DNA from: Porphyrobacter sp. AAP60
Lineage (GTDB): Bacteria > Pseudomonadota > Alphaproteobacteria > Sphingomonadales > Sphingomonadaceae
Reading direction: 5' to 3'
DNA length: 36,726 bases
Assembly (NCBI RefSeq): GCF_001296025.1
Contig: NZ_LJHV01000006.1
Span: 1-36,726 of the forward strand
In this document: positions 25,261 through 33,139 of the stretch, one piece after another
Numbering within the stretch: position 1 is the stretch's first letter
Layout of the letters: each line of letters begins with the position of its first letter
Program-made: the position numbers and the translations under genes
The notes under the pieces: generated by a model
What the model was told of the DNA's origin: nothing
Database searches by the model: none
The model's input: only the letters and a program-made list of their open reading frames with translations

Positions 25261-25281
25261 GCTTTCACGTGAGAGTCTCAC
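25261..25281. other. parS-like core overlapping a GTGAGA palindrome
   Basis: In the 266-bp space between the anti-sigma and beta-barrel genes, TTTCACGTGA (25263-25272) equals the central 10 bases of parS (11 of 16 overall), and GTGAGA-G-TCTCAC (25269-25281) is a 6-bp-arm palindrome overlapping it. The rest of 25226-25491 shows no gene; GGAGAAT before ATG 25492 is the ribosome site. Confidence 0.35.
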
Positions 25282-25491
25282 ACGGCATGCCGGCTTGGCA
25301 GGTGTCGTTTGTCTGTCTGACGATCATGGCGGCGCCCCCGTTGCCCTGATCGCAGCCGATCGGCGGCACCTGTCATTCCCTCTGCCCCTTCGTTCGCACC
25401 CCGCGCGGCGACCGGCAGATCACAAGGCATTCTGCGCGAGGCTTTCGTGACTGGAACGACAACCCACGCATCTATTTGCCGGAGAATCCCC

Positions 25492-26304
25492 ATGAGAAAT
25501 ATTCTGCTCGCATCCGCCGCAGCCGTGATCGCTGCCACCCCTGCCTATGCCCAGGACGCTGAGTTCGATGGGCCCTATGTGGGCGTTTCGATCGGCTATG
25601 AATTCCAGGCCGGTGACGATGATGAATTCATCTCCTTCGATCGCGCGTCGAACGGCAGCTTCGGTGAAACCGTTACCACCGCTGGCGGCGCGGATGCGTT
25701 CTCGCCCGGCTTCTGCGGCGGCGAAGCCACATCGCCCCAGAACAATAATTGCCGCGATGATTCCGACGGTGTGAATTACCACGTGCGGCTCGGCTATGAT
25801 CGCCAGATGGGCAAAACCGTGATCGGTCTGGTCGGCGAATTCGGCAATGCCGACCTTCGTGACAGCGTTGCCGCGTTCAGCACCACGCCTGCGTTCTACA
25901 CCATGACCCGCGAGATGGATTTCAACGCGGCACTGCGTCTGCGTGCGGGTTTCACCCCGGCGCCAAGCACGCTGCTCTACGCCACCGGCGGCGTCGCCTA
26001 TGCCAAGCTCGACCAGTCGTTTGAATCGAGCAACATGGCCAATTCCTTCACCGTGATCCCCGACAATAACGCATGGGGTTATCAGCTTGGGGCCGGGATC
26101 GAACAGAAGCTGGGCAGCAACTTCTCGCTCGGCATCGAATATCTCTACACCGAATATGGTCAGGACGACACGCTGATCCGCGTGGGTCAGGGCACCGCAG
26201 GCGCGACCAATCCTTTCGTGCTGGCAGGCGGCGTCGATTTCCTGCGCGCCAATGACGATTTCAGCACGCAGACGGTCAAGGCCGTGGCATCCTACCGCTT
26301 CTGA
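25492..26304 (+). CDS. Outer membrane beta-barrel protein (OmpA/Lom-type 8-strand)
   Basis: 270 residues with a signal peptide cleaved after AYA (about residue 20). The mature part begins DAEFDGPYVGVSIGYEFQ and alternates hydrophobic/polar strands (RLGYDRQMGKTVIGLVGEFG, LRLRAGFTPAPSTLLYATGG, FSLGIEYLYTEYG), ending in the outer membrane recognition motif VASYRF. It looks like a small outer membrane barrel with adhesin/porin-like annotation in related bacteria. Two Cys in an extracellular-loop region (GFCGGEATSPQNNNC) may form a disulfide. ATG 25492 with GGAG upstream; the open frame further upstream lacks a signal peptide. It follows the sigma/anti-sigma pair and is ended by a hairpin at 26316-26346. 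Confidence 0.85.
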   Translation: MRNILLASAAAVIAATPAYAQDAEFDGPYVGVSIGYEFQAGDDDEFISFDRASNGSFGETVTTAGGADAFSPGFCGGEATSPQNNNCRDDSDGVNYHVRLGYDRQMGKTVIGLVGEFGNADLRDSVAAFSTTPAFYTMTREMDFNAALRLRAGFTPAPSTLLYATGGVAYAKLDQSFESSNMANSFTVIPDNNAWGYQLGAGIEQKLGSNFSLGIEYLYTEYGQDDTLIRVGQGTAGATNPFVLAGGVDFLRANDDFSTQTVKAVASYRF

Positions 26305-26315
26305 TGGATCATCCT

Positions 26316-26346
26316 GCACGGGGGCGGTGTTGGGCCGCTCCCGTGC
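26316..26346 (+). terminator. Terminator hairpin after beta-barrel gene
   Basis: GCACGGGGGCGG (26316-26327) pairs with CCGCTCCCGTGC (26335-26346) with one mismatch; AATCTTT follows. Twelve nt after the stop codon. The T-run is weak but position and stem are convincing. Confidence 0.7.
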
Positions 26347-26366
26347 AATCTTTGCGATACCGGAAC

Positions 26367-26388
26367 AGATTCGCGACGACGCGAATCT
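26367..26388. repeat. Inverted repeat with 9-bp arms
   Basis: AGATTCGCG (26367-26375) and CGCGAATCT (26380-26388) around ACGA. No T-run, so not an obvious terminator. It lies directly before the phased GACC repeats and could be a protein site or an RNA hairpin. Confidence 0.6.
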
Positions 26389-26457
26389 GACCCCTTGCAG
26401 GCCGCGTTAGACCCTCTTTAGGTCGCGCCAGACCCCTGCTAGACCCCCTCCAGACCT
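26389..26457. repeat. Helically phased GACC(C) repeats
   Basis: GACC begins at 26389, 26410, 26431, 26442 and 26453: steps of 21, 21, 11 and 11 bp, that is two and one helical turns. The units 26401-26421 and 26422-26442 agree at 14 of 21 positions (both have CGCG...AGACCC...TAG). With the hairpin and parS this makes up the 306-bp non-coding stretch 26305-26610. Confidence 0.6.
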
Positions 26458-26477
26458 GCTTTGCTTCGCTTGGCCGA

Positions 26478-26493
26478 TGTTTCACGTGAAACA
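26478..26493. other. parS: parS centromere site (ParB binding), perfect match
   Basis: TGTTTCACGTGAAACA, a perfect 16-bp palindrome identical to the widely conserved chromosomal parS consensus. ParB loads here and spreads to organise origin segregation with ParA and SMC. It sits in non-coding DNA 117 bp before the acyl-CoA dehydrogenase ATG. parS sites usually cluster near the replication origin; no parA, parB, dnaA or gid gene is in this window. Confidence 0.9.
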
Positions 26494-26610
26494 TTGACGC
26501 TGCGGCATGGCCGCTTCGCGCCGCCGCCTGAAGATTGCCTCTTTTCCGCGTCCGCAGGGCGTGACAAAGCGTATGGCAAAGCACAGACCATCTGCTGGAG
26601 AGAGCAAGCC

Positions 26611-27804
26611 ATGAACCTCGAATTCACCCCCGAAGAACAGGCCTTCCGCGACGAAGTGCGCAGCTTCATCGCCGAAAACTATCCCAAGCACCTCGCCGAT
26701 TTCGGCATGCGGGAAGACATGAGCCGCGAGGATTTTCTCGCCTGGCACAAGATCCTCGGGAAGAAGGGCTGGTCGGTTCCGGCATGGCCGGTTGAATACG
26801 GCGGCACCGGCTGGAGCCCGACGCAGCGTTACATCTGGTCGGAAGAAAACGCCCGCGCCAGCACCGTAATGCCGCTGCCTTTCGGCGTCTCGATGGTCGG
26901 CCCGGTGATCTATACCTTCGGCAATGCCGAACAGAAGGCCCGCCACCTGCCCGGCATCGTCAGCGGCGAAGTGTGGTGGTGCCAGGGCTATTCGGAACCG
27001 GGCGCAGGCTCTGACCTTGCCAGCCTCAAGACCACCGCAGTGCGTGATGGCGATCACTACATCATCAACGGTCAGAAGACATGGACGACGCTTGCCCAGC
27101 ATGCCGATTGGGGTTTCTTCCTGTGCCGCACTGACCCGACTGCCAAGGCGCAGGAAGGCATCAGTTTTATCCTCGTCGACATGAAGTCGCCGGGTGTCGA
27201 AGTGAAGCCGATCAAGCTGCTTGATGGCGGATACGAGGTCAACGAAACCTGGCTGACCGATGTGCGCGTGCCGGTTGAAAACCTTGTCGGCGTGGAGAAC
27301 AAGGGCTGGACCTATGCCAAGTTCCTGCTGGCGCACGAACGCAGCGGCATTGCCGGGGTTGCCCGGTCAAAGCGGGGCGTTGAAAAGCTGCGCGAAATCG
27401 CCGCGAATGAAAGCTATGACGGCGCGCCTCTGATCAAGGATTTCGATTTTGCCCGCAAAGTGAGCCAGCTGGAAATCGATCTGGCCGCGCTGGAAATCAC
27501 CGAACTGCGCACGCTGGCAGGCGAACAGGCGGGCAAGGGGCCCGGGCCGGAAAGCTCGATCCTCAAGATCAAGGGCACAGAAATCCAGCAACGCCTGACC
27601 GAACTGACATTGGAAGCGGTCGGCACCTATGGTGCGCCTTATCATGGTGGTGTGTCGAACGATAATACGAACGAACACCCCGTCGGCCCCGACTATGCGC
27701 AGCATGCCGCGGCAACCTATTTCAACATGCGCAAAACTTCGATCTATGGCGGATCGAACGAGATTCAGCGCAACATCATCACCAAGATGATCCTCGGCCT
27801 GTAA
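26611..27804 (+). CDS. Acyl-CoA dehydrogenase, subunit with full active-site motifs
   Basis: 397 residues, FAD flavoprotein that introduces a trans-2,3 double bond into an acyl-CoA. The FAD/substrate loop SEPGAGSD is intact at 128-135; the probable catalytic base is Glu243 in AHERSGIA, the position used in isovaleryl- and long-chain-type dehydrogenases, because the medium-chain position is Gly (IYGGSNEIQR). The C-terminus SIYGGSNEIQRNIITKMILG is typical. ATG 26611 with GGAGAGAG upstream; the longer upstream frame crosses parS and was rejected. The next gene, another acyl-CoA dehydrogenase, starts 24 bp later, so the two probably form a heteromeric enzyme. Substrate unknown: branched, steroid-side-chain or aliphatic acyl-CoA are options. 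Confidence 0.88.
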   Translation: MNLEFTPEEQAFRDEVRSFIAENYPKHLADFGMREDMSREDFLAWHKILGKKGWSVPAWPVEYGGTGWSPTQRYIWSEENARASTVMPLPFGVSMVGPVIYTFGNAEQKARHLPGIVSGEVWWCQGYSEPGAGSDLASLKTTAVRDGDHYIINGQKTWTTLAQHADWGFFLCRTDPTAKAQEGISFILVDMKSPGVEVKPIKLLDGGYEVNETWLTDVRVPVENLVGVENKGWTYAKFLLAHERSGIAGVARSKRGVEKLREIAANESYDGAPLIKDFDFARKVSQLEIDLAALEITELRTLAGEQAGKGPGPESSILKIKGTEIQQRLTELTLEAVGTYGAPYHGGVSNDNTNEHPVGPDYAQHAAATYFNMRKTSIYGGSNEIQRNIITKMILGL

Positions 27805-27828
27805 AAGCCGGACGACGGGAGAGAATAC

Positions 27829-28959
27829 GTGGATTTCAACTTCACCGAAGAACAGGACATGGTGCGCGACGGATTGTCGCGGCTGGTTCGTGAACAATAT
27901 GATTGGGAAACCCGTCGCAAGGCGATTGCCAGCGGCGCAGGCTGGCGGCCCGAAGTGTGGGCGCAGCTGGCCGAACTCGGCATCCTCGGAATGCCGTTCA
28001 GCGAAGCCGATGGCGGCTTTGGCGGCGGCGCGATCGATGCGATGGTGATCATGGAAGAATTCGGCAAAGGCCTGGTGGTCGAACCGTTCATCCCCACCGT
28101 GGTTTGCGCAGGCGGCTTCCTGAAGCACGGCGGCAGCGCAGCGCAGAAGGAAGAACACATCGGCGGGATCGTGGCGGGCAGTTCCGTGTACGCCTTCGCC
28201 TATGCCGAACCCAAGGGCCGGTTCGATTATGCCGATCTGGAAACCACCGCGAAGAAAGACGGCGCAGGCTATGTGCTGAACGGCCACAAGGCGGTCGTCA
28301 TCGGCGCGCCCTGGGCGAGCCACCTGATCGTCACCGCCCGCACCGGCGGCGAACGGCGCGATCGCAGCGGCGTTTCGGTGTTCGTCGTCGCCAAGGATAC
28401 CGCCGGGATCACCACCCGCGATTACGTGACGGTCGATGGCCGCCGCGCTGCGGAAGTCTATTTCGAGAACGTTGCGGTGCCTGCCGAAGCGCTGATCGGC
28501 GCGGAAGGCGAGGGCCTCGCTCTGATCGAGCTGGTGACGGATGAAGCCATCGCTGCACTGTGCGCCGAAGCCTGTGGGGCGATGAAGGTCGCCCATGCGA
28601 TGACAGTGGAATATTCGCGCCAGCGCAAGCAGTTCGGCGTGCCGATCGGCAGCTTCCAGGTGCTCCAGCACCGCATGGTCGATATGTACACGGCTTACGA
28701 ACAGGCTGTGTCGCTGACGTACCTCGCGACCCTGCGCCTCGGTTCTGACGAGGTGGAACGCAAGCGTGCGGTTTCCGCAGCGAAGGTCGGCGTCGGGCAG
28801 GCCGCAAGGCTGATCGGGCAGGAAGCGGTGCAGATCCACGGCGGCAACGGCGTGACCGATGAATATGCCATCGGCCACTTCTTCAAGCGCCTGACGATTT
28901 TCGACAGCGAGTTCGGCAATGTCGATCTTCACCTGAAGCGCCACGTTTCGCTGGCATGA
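27829..28959 (+). CDS. Acyl-CoA dehydrogenase, partner subunit with degenerate FAD loop
   Basis: 376 residues from GTG 27829 with GGGAGAG upstream. Overall acyl-CoA dehydrogenase fold is clear (SRQRKQFGVPIGSFQVLQHR and QIHGGNGVTDEYAIGHFFKR), but the usual EPGAGSD loop is altered to AEPKGRFD (126-133). A Glu at 239 (VTDEAIAAL) occupies roughly the place of the catalytic base of the first gene. Such unequal neighbouring pairs form alpha2beta2 dehydrogenases in steroid and bile-acid side-chain degradation, where only one interface binds FAD; that assignment here is inference from the gene pair and the loop change. A strong hairpin follows the stop. Confidence 0.85.
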   Translation: MDFNFTEEQDMVRDGLSRLVREQYDWETRRKAIASGAGWRPEVWAQLAELGILGMPFSEADGGFGGGAIDAMVIMEEFGKGLVVEPFIPTVVCAGGFLKHGGSAAQKEEHIGGIVAGSSVYAFAYAEPKGRFDYADLETTAKKDGAGYVLNGHKAVVIGAPWASHLIVTARTGGERRDRSGVSVFVVAKDTAGITTRDYVTVDGRRAAEVYFENVAVPAEALIGAEGEGLALIELVTDEAIAALCAEACGAMKVAHAMTVEYSRQRKQFGVPIGSFQVLQHRMVDMYTAYEQAVSLTYLATLRLGSDEVERKRAVSAAKVGVGQAARLIGQEAVQIHGGNGVTDEYAIGHFFKRLTIFDSEFGNVDLHLKRHVSLA

Positions 28960-28965
28960 TGCAAG

Positions 28966-28998
28966 GGCTCGCCCGGCGGCGCGGCTGCCGGGCGAGCC
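28966..28998. terminator. Perfect 12-bp hairpin between convergent genes
   Basis: GGCTCGCCCGGC (28966-28977) pairs perfectly with GCCGGGCGAGCC (28987-28998) around a 9-nt loop. It lies between the convergent acyl-CoA dehydrogenase and LysE-type genes. No T-run, so a bidirectional GC-rich transcription barrier. Confidence 0.6.
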
Positions 28999-29004
28999 TG
29001 CTGC

Positions 29005-29610
29005 TCAGCCGAAATCGGCGAGCAAAAACGACGCCGCGACCCCCAGCATCACCACAGCAAATATCCGCCGCGTCATCCGTGTGCGGGTGGGATCAGACAG
29101 CCATTCATGCGCCCGGCTGCCCGCCAGCACGATGGCGAGATGGATCACCGTGGCGATCACCGTGCTGACAAGTGCCAGCAGCAGCGCATTGCAAAGGGTG
29201 AGCGCGGCCATGCCGAGGAATTGCGGCACCACCACCACAAAGAAGATATAGGCCTTGGGGTTGAGCAGGTTGATCAGCGCCCCGGTGAAGAAGGCACCCC
29301 GCGTCTTGATCGTGCCGCCCGCATGTCCCGGCACAGTCGCTGCGCGCCATGTCTGGATCGCCAGCACCAGCATCATCGCGGCGCCTGCCAGCCGCAGCCC
29401 GGTCAGCAGTTGCGGCATCGTCTGGAGCAGGGCCGCCAGCCCCAGCGCCGCCAGCAATCCGTTGAGCAGCAGACCGATTGCCACCCCGGCGACCGCCGCA
29501 AACCCGGCGCGGCGGCCCTCCACCGCCGCCAGCCCCGCCAGCCACGCCATATTGGGGCCGGGGGTCAGCTCGATTAGTAACACAGCAAGGGCAAAGCCGA
29601 TCAGATCCAG
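29005..29610 (-). CDS. LysE/RhtB family amino acid exporter, probable CTG start
   Basis: About 201 residues, six hydrophobic helices. The family signature ELTPGPNMAWL follows the first-helix start, and INLLNPKAYIFFVVVVPQF carries the second conserved NPK motif. It exports amino acids or related metabolites across the inner membrane. Start choice: a GTG at 29583 would cut the first helix in half and has no ribosome site. An in-frame CTG at 29610 with AAGGAG 8 nt upstream restores the normal N-terminus (MDLIGFALAVLLIELTPGPN) and the usual length of about 205 residues. CTG is rare, so this is an inference. Divergent from the porin gene, convergent with the acyl-CoA dehydrogenases. Confidence 0.8.
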   Translation of the reverse strand: MDLIGFALAVLLIELTPGPNMAWLAGLAAVEGRRAGFAAVAGVAIGLLLNGLLAALGLAALLQTMPQLLTGLRLAGAAMMLVLAIQTWRAATVPGHAGGTIKTRGAFFTGALINLLNPKAYIFFVVVVPQFLGMAALTLCNALLLALVSTVIATVIHLAIVLAGSRAHEWLSDPTRTRMTRRIFAVVMLGVAASFLLADFG

Positions 29611-29798
29611 ATGGGGCGCTCCTTTGAAAATGAAGGCTTTCGATCTCGACCGATTCGCCTTCGTTCACCTTTGCGCCGAACGGAGGGGTTCATCCAGCTT
29701 CCCCCTCATTGTCAGGTGCGCGCCCTATCCGGGGCGATTAGGCGAAGGGCGCAATACATGACCGTATATTGACCGGATGAATGCAGAAGAATGGCATT

Positions 29799-29820
29799 TG
29801 TCACAAGTGTGACACAAATA
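29799..29820 (+). promoter_or_regulatory. Pho-box-like tandem repeat upstream of phosphate porin
   Basis: Two 11-bp units, TGTCACAAGTG (29799-29809) and TGACACAAATA (29810-29820), resembling the PhoB half-site TGTCATAAATC. The same bases also form an inverted repeat TGTCACA-AG-TGTGACA. Sixty nt upstream of the porin ATG. Phosphate-starvation control is inferred. Confidence 0.55.
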
Positions 29821-29880
29821 CGCCATACTCGCCCGGCCGAGCCCGCGCTGTTCTGTGGGCATAGGCAAAGGCCCGATGCG

Positions 29881-31347
29881 ATGCCCACAACTGTTCGCGC
29901 TCTCTCCGTCGGCATGATTGCTCTGGTCGCAATGGCAGGCGTGCAGGCCCCCGTCTTTGCCCAGACGGCGCCTGCGGCGGCGGATGACCAGTCCCGCACG
30001 ATTGCCGATCTCCAGCGACAGATTGACGAACTGAAGGCGGTGGTCGAACAATTGCAGGCCGCACAGCCAGCGCCTGCCGCGCCCGCTATCGTCGCGGCCC
30101 AGACCGTTCCCGTTCCGCAGGCAGAGCCCGCTTCACCTGTCGTGCTGGCCCAAGCCGAACTTGCGCCGATACAGGTAGCGGCTGCGGATGCGCCCAAGCG
30201 CAAGGCATGGTACGACAAGCTCTCCCTGCGCGGCTATACCCAGATGCGGATGAACCAGATCGTATCGGGCGATGCGACCGCGCCTGCCGGTATCTCGCGC
30301 CTGCGCACCATCGGCGATGGCGATGTGCGCGCCGATAACAATTTCAGCTTCCGCCGCATGCGGCTCGTGTTGCAAGGCGACCTTAACGAGTATGTTTCGG
30401 TCTACTTTCAGCCCGATTTTGCGGCCACCGTATCGAACCAGTCGGTTGGTGAGCGGCGCGGCGGCACGGTTTCGCTGCGCGACATGTATGCCGATGTCTT
30501 CCCCACCGGCGACAAGAGCTTCCGCGTGCGTCTGGGCCAATCGAAGGTGCCTTATGGCTGGGAGAACCTGCAATCCTCGTCCAACCGCCTCGCGCTCGAC
30601 CGCACCGACGGGATCAACAGCGCCGCACCGGGCGAGCGTGATCTGGGGATCGTTGCCTATTACACGCCCCCGCAGGTGCAGAAGATATGGGACCGGCTTT
30701 CGCAAGACGGGCAAAAGCTGTTCGGCAATTATGGCGCTTTCGGTGTGGGCGCATTCAACGGGCAGGGCCTCAACCGCACCGAAACCGATGATAACCTGAT
30801 GACTGTGGCACTGGCGACCTGGCCGTTCGAACTCGAAGGGCTGGGGCTGGAAGGGCAGGTGTTCGAACTGGGCGGATCGGTGATGCGCAATCGCATCCGG
30901 CCCGAAGTGCGCACCGGAGGCGTCAGCGCGATCAGTTACAAGGACAACCGCGCCGGGGTGCACGCGGTGCTCTATCCGCAGCCCTTTGGCCTGCAAGCGG
31001 AATGGAACTGGGGCACCGGCCCTGAATTCGACCCCGCCACCGGGCAGATCGAGGAACGCCCGATCACCGGCGGATACGTGCAGGCGATGGGCCGCGTCAA
31101 AGAATCGCCGCTCGGCCCGTTCTATCCCTTTGCGCGCTGGCAATATTACCGCGGCGGCTTCAAGGGCGCGGTCAATGCGCCGCGGCTTGAAACCGAGGAG
31201 CTTGAACTCGGCCTGGAATTCCTGCCGACCCCGGCGCTGGAAATCACCGCCACCTATGGCTTTGCATCACGCAAGGAAGCCGATGAGCGCCGCCTTGGTC
31301 AGGCCGAAGGGCAAATCCTGCGCGTTCAGGCGCAGTGGAATTACTGA
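29881..31347 (+). CDS. Phosphate-selective porin (OprO/OprP family)
   Basis: 488 residues. A signal peptide ends at VFA (residue 27), followed by a coiled coil (about 37-62, IADLQRQIDELKAVVEQLQA) for trimer or peptidoglycan-side contacts, an Ala/Pro-rich linker, and a 16-strand-type Porin_O_P barrel from about residue 105 (YDKLSLRGYTQMRMNQIV) to the C-terminal aromatic end QAQWNY. It would let phosphate or polyphosphate cross the outer membrane. ATG 29881 gives the signal peptide; longer in-frame starts do not. A Pho-box-like repeat lies 60 nt upstream and a perfect terminator directly downstream. Confidence 0.9.
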   Translation: MPTTVRALSVGMIALVAMAGVQAPVFAQTAPAAADDQSRTIADLQRQIDELKAVVEQLQAAQPAPAAPAIVAAQTVPVPQAEPASPVVLAQAELAPIQVAAADAPKRKAWYDKLSLRGYTQMRMNQIVSGDATAPAGISRLRTIGDGDVRADNNFSFRRMRLVLQGDLNEYVSVYFQPDFAATVSNQSVGERRGGTVSLRDMYADVFPTGDKSFRVRLGQSKVPYGWENLQSSSNRLALDRTDGINSAAPGERDLGIVAYYTPPQVQKIWDRLSQDGQKLFGNYGAFGVGAFNGQGLNRTETDDNLMTVALATWPFELEGLGLEGQVFELGGSVMRNRIRPEVRTGGVSAISYKDNRAGVHAVLYPQPFGLQAEWNWGTGPEFDPATGQIEERPITGGYVQAMGRVKESPLGPFYPFARWQYYRGGFKGAVNAPRLETEELELGLEFLPTPALEITATYGFASRKEADERRLGQAEGQILRVQAQWNY

Positions 31348-31358
31348 AGCAGCGTAAC

Positions 31359-31379
31359 GGGGCGCGTCAGTCGCGCCCC
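31359..31379 (+). terminator. Rho-independent terminator of porin gene, loop contains the helicase stop
   Basis: GGGGCGCG (31359-31366), loop TCAGT, CGCGCCCC (31372-31379), then TTGTTCTT. Twelve nt after the porin stop. The loop holds the stop codon of the convergent helicase gene (TGA at 31369-31367), so the helicase's last coding bases form one arm. Confidence 0.85.
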
Positions 31380-33139
31380 TTGTTCTTGTGCTTGAACTTG
31401 CCGCCGCCATGGGGTTTGCCCCCGGCATAGGGCTTGCCGCCGCCGCCTGCGGGCTTGGGCTTGAAGGTGCGCTGCGGGCCGGGGCCATTGGGCTTGCCGC
31501 GCTTGGCGTTTTCGCGCGCGGCCATGCGCGGCGGTTCGTTGGACTGTTCGATGGCGACATAGCCGCCGTTTTCCTCGCTGCCCGCAGTTGCTGCCACCGC
31601 TTCGGCAAACTTGCCGGCGATAGCGCGGGGGATCTGGAAAAAAGTTTCGGTCTGGGCGATGCGGATCGCGCCGATTTCGTTGCGGGTGACATGCCCGCGC
31701 CGACAGATCAGCGGCATGATCCAGCGCGCTTCGGCGTTCTGGCGGCGGCCGATATCCATCCGGAACCACACCGTATCCTCGAACCCTTCGCGGTGCTTTT
31801 CCTGATGCGCGGCGCGCTGGGAATCGATACTTTGGGCGAGCAGTTCTTCAGGTTCCGGCATCGTGGCGCGGTGCGCCTGCACCAGCATCGCGGCGATTTC
31901 CTGCGGGGTGCGGGTTTCCAGCAGCTTGTCAGCCAGTTCGCGGTCGCCATCGGTCACTTCGACCGGCTGCATCAGCTTTTCCAGCAAGCGCACACGGTCC
32001 TGCGCAACAATGGCATCGCGATCGGGCGCGGTGGTCCATTCGGCGTTGATCTTGGCATGGCGCAGCATGGATTCGATCCGCTTGCGGCGCGGATAGGGGA
32101 CGATGATGACAGCAATGCCCTTCTTGCCCGCACGGCCCGTGCGGCCCGAACGGTGCTGCAAGGTTTCGGCATCACGGGGGATTTCGACGTGAACCACAAG
32201 GCTCAGCGAGGGAAGATCGATCCCGCGTGCGGCCACATCGGTCGCCACGCAAACGCGGGCGCGGCGATCGCGCAGGGCCTGCAAGGCCTGGTTGCGTTCC
32301 TGCTGTGAGTGTTCACCCGAAAGCGCAACGACGCCAAAGCCGCGTTCCTGCAAGGTGGCGTGAAGGTGGCGCACATTGTCGCGCGTGGCGCAGAACAGGA
32401 TCGCGGTTTCCGCCTCGTGAAAGCGCAGCAGGTTGACCACCGCGTTCTCGATTTCCGAAGGCGATACGGTGACCGCCTGATAGGCGATATCGCCGTGGCC
32501 GCGTTCGGTGCCGCCGGTCTGGATGCGCAGCGCATCGCGCTGGTAACGACGGGCAAGCGCTTCGATCGGGCGCGGCATGGTGGCCGAGAACATCAGCACC
32601 CTGCGGCCTTCCGGCGTCGCTTCGAGAATTTCCTCGAGTTCCTCGCGGAAGCCCATGTCGAGCATTTCGTCGGCTTCATCAAGCACCACGGCAGACAGGG
32701 CCGACAGGTCGAGCGCACCGCGTTCCAGATGGTCGCGCAGGCGGCCCGGTGTGCCGACCACAATGCTCACGCCGCCAGCCAGGGCGCGGCGTTCGACCTG
32801 AGGGTTCATGCCGCCCACGCAGGTGGCGATGCGTGCGCCTGCGGATTTGTAGAGCCAGTCCAGCTCACGCGCGACTTGCAGCGCCAGTTCCCGCGTCGGC
32901 GCGATCACCAGCGCCAAGGGGCCAGCGGCGCGGCGCACGCGGCCTTCTTCGTCCAGCACCTGATCGGCAAAGGCGAGGCCGAAAGCGACTGTCTTGCCCG
33001 AACCGGTCTGCGCCGAAACGACGAGATCGCGGCCATGCGCTTCCGGTTCGACAACGGCGGACTGCACCGGGGTAAGGGCGGTGTAGCCGCGCGTGGTCAA
33101 GGCCTCGGCGAGGCCAGCGGGCAGATCGGGAAATAACAT
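31367..33139 (-). CDS. DEAD-box RNA helicase (DeaD/CsdA type) with DbpA-like RNA-binding domain
   Basis: 590 residues from ATG 33139. Motif I AQTGSGKT (43-50), motif II DEAD (154-157), motif III SAT (185-187), motif VI HRSGRTGR (329-336). A DbpA-type RNA-binding domain follows at about 456-518 (RWIMPLICRRGHVTRNEIGA) and a basic Gly/Lys-rich tail (533-590, GGGGKPYAGGKPHGGGKFKH) likely contacts RNA. Role: ATP-driven unwinding in ribosome assembly, mRNA decay or cold adaptation. No clear ribosome site precedes the ATG; a TTG at 33175 is an alternative. The stop is in the loop of the porin terminator. The 139 bp to the next gene (33176-33314) shows nothing beyond likely promoter sequence. Confidence 0.9.
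   Translation of the reverse strand: MLFPDLPAGLAEALTTRGYTALTPVQSAVVEPEAHGRDLVVSAQTGSGKTVAFGLAFADQVLDEEGRVRRAAGPLALVIAPTRELALQVARELDWLYKSAGARIATCVGGMNPQVERRALAGGVSIVVGTPGRLRDHLERGALDLSALSAVVLDEADEMLDMGFREELEEILEATPEGRRVLMFSATMPRPIEALARRYQRDALRIQTGGTERGHGDIAYQAVTVSPSEIENAVVNLLRFHEAETAILFCATRDNVRHLHATLQERGFGVVALSGEHSQQERNQALQALRDRRARVCVATDVAARGIDLPSLSLVVHVEIPRDAETLQHRSGRTGRAGKKGIAVIIVPYPRRKRIESMLRHAKINAEWTTAPDRDAIVAQDRVRLLEKLMQPVEVTDGDRELADKLLETRTPQEIAAMLVQAHRATMPEPEELLAQSIDSQRAAHQEKHREGFEDTVWFRMDIGRRQNAEARWIMPLICRRGHVTRNEIGAIRIAQTETFFQIPRAIAGKFAEAVAATAGSEENGGYVAIEQSNEPPRMAARENAKRGKPNGPGPQRTFKPKPAGGGGKPYAGGKPHGGGKFKHKNKGRD

Noticed and set aside
25453..25470. ECF-type promoter (GGAAC ... TCTAT) before the beta-barrel gene
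   Set aside because: The spacer is about 13 bp after GGAAC, several bases too short for known ECF promoters, and the -10 is poor.
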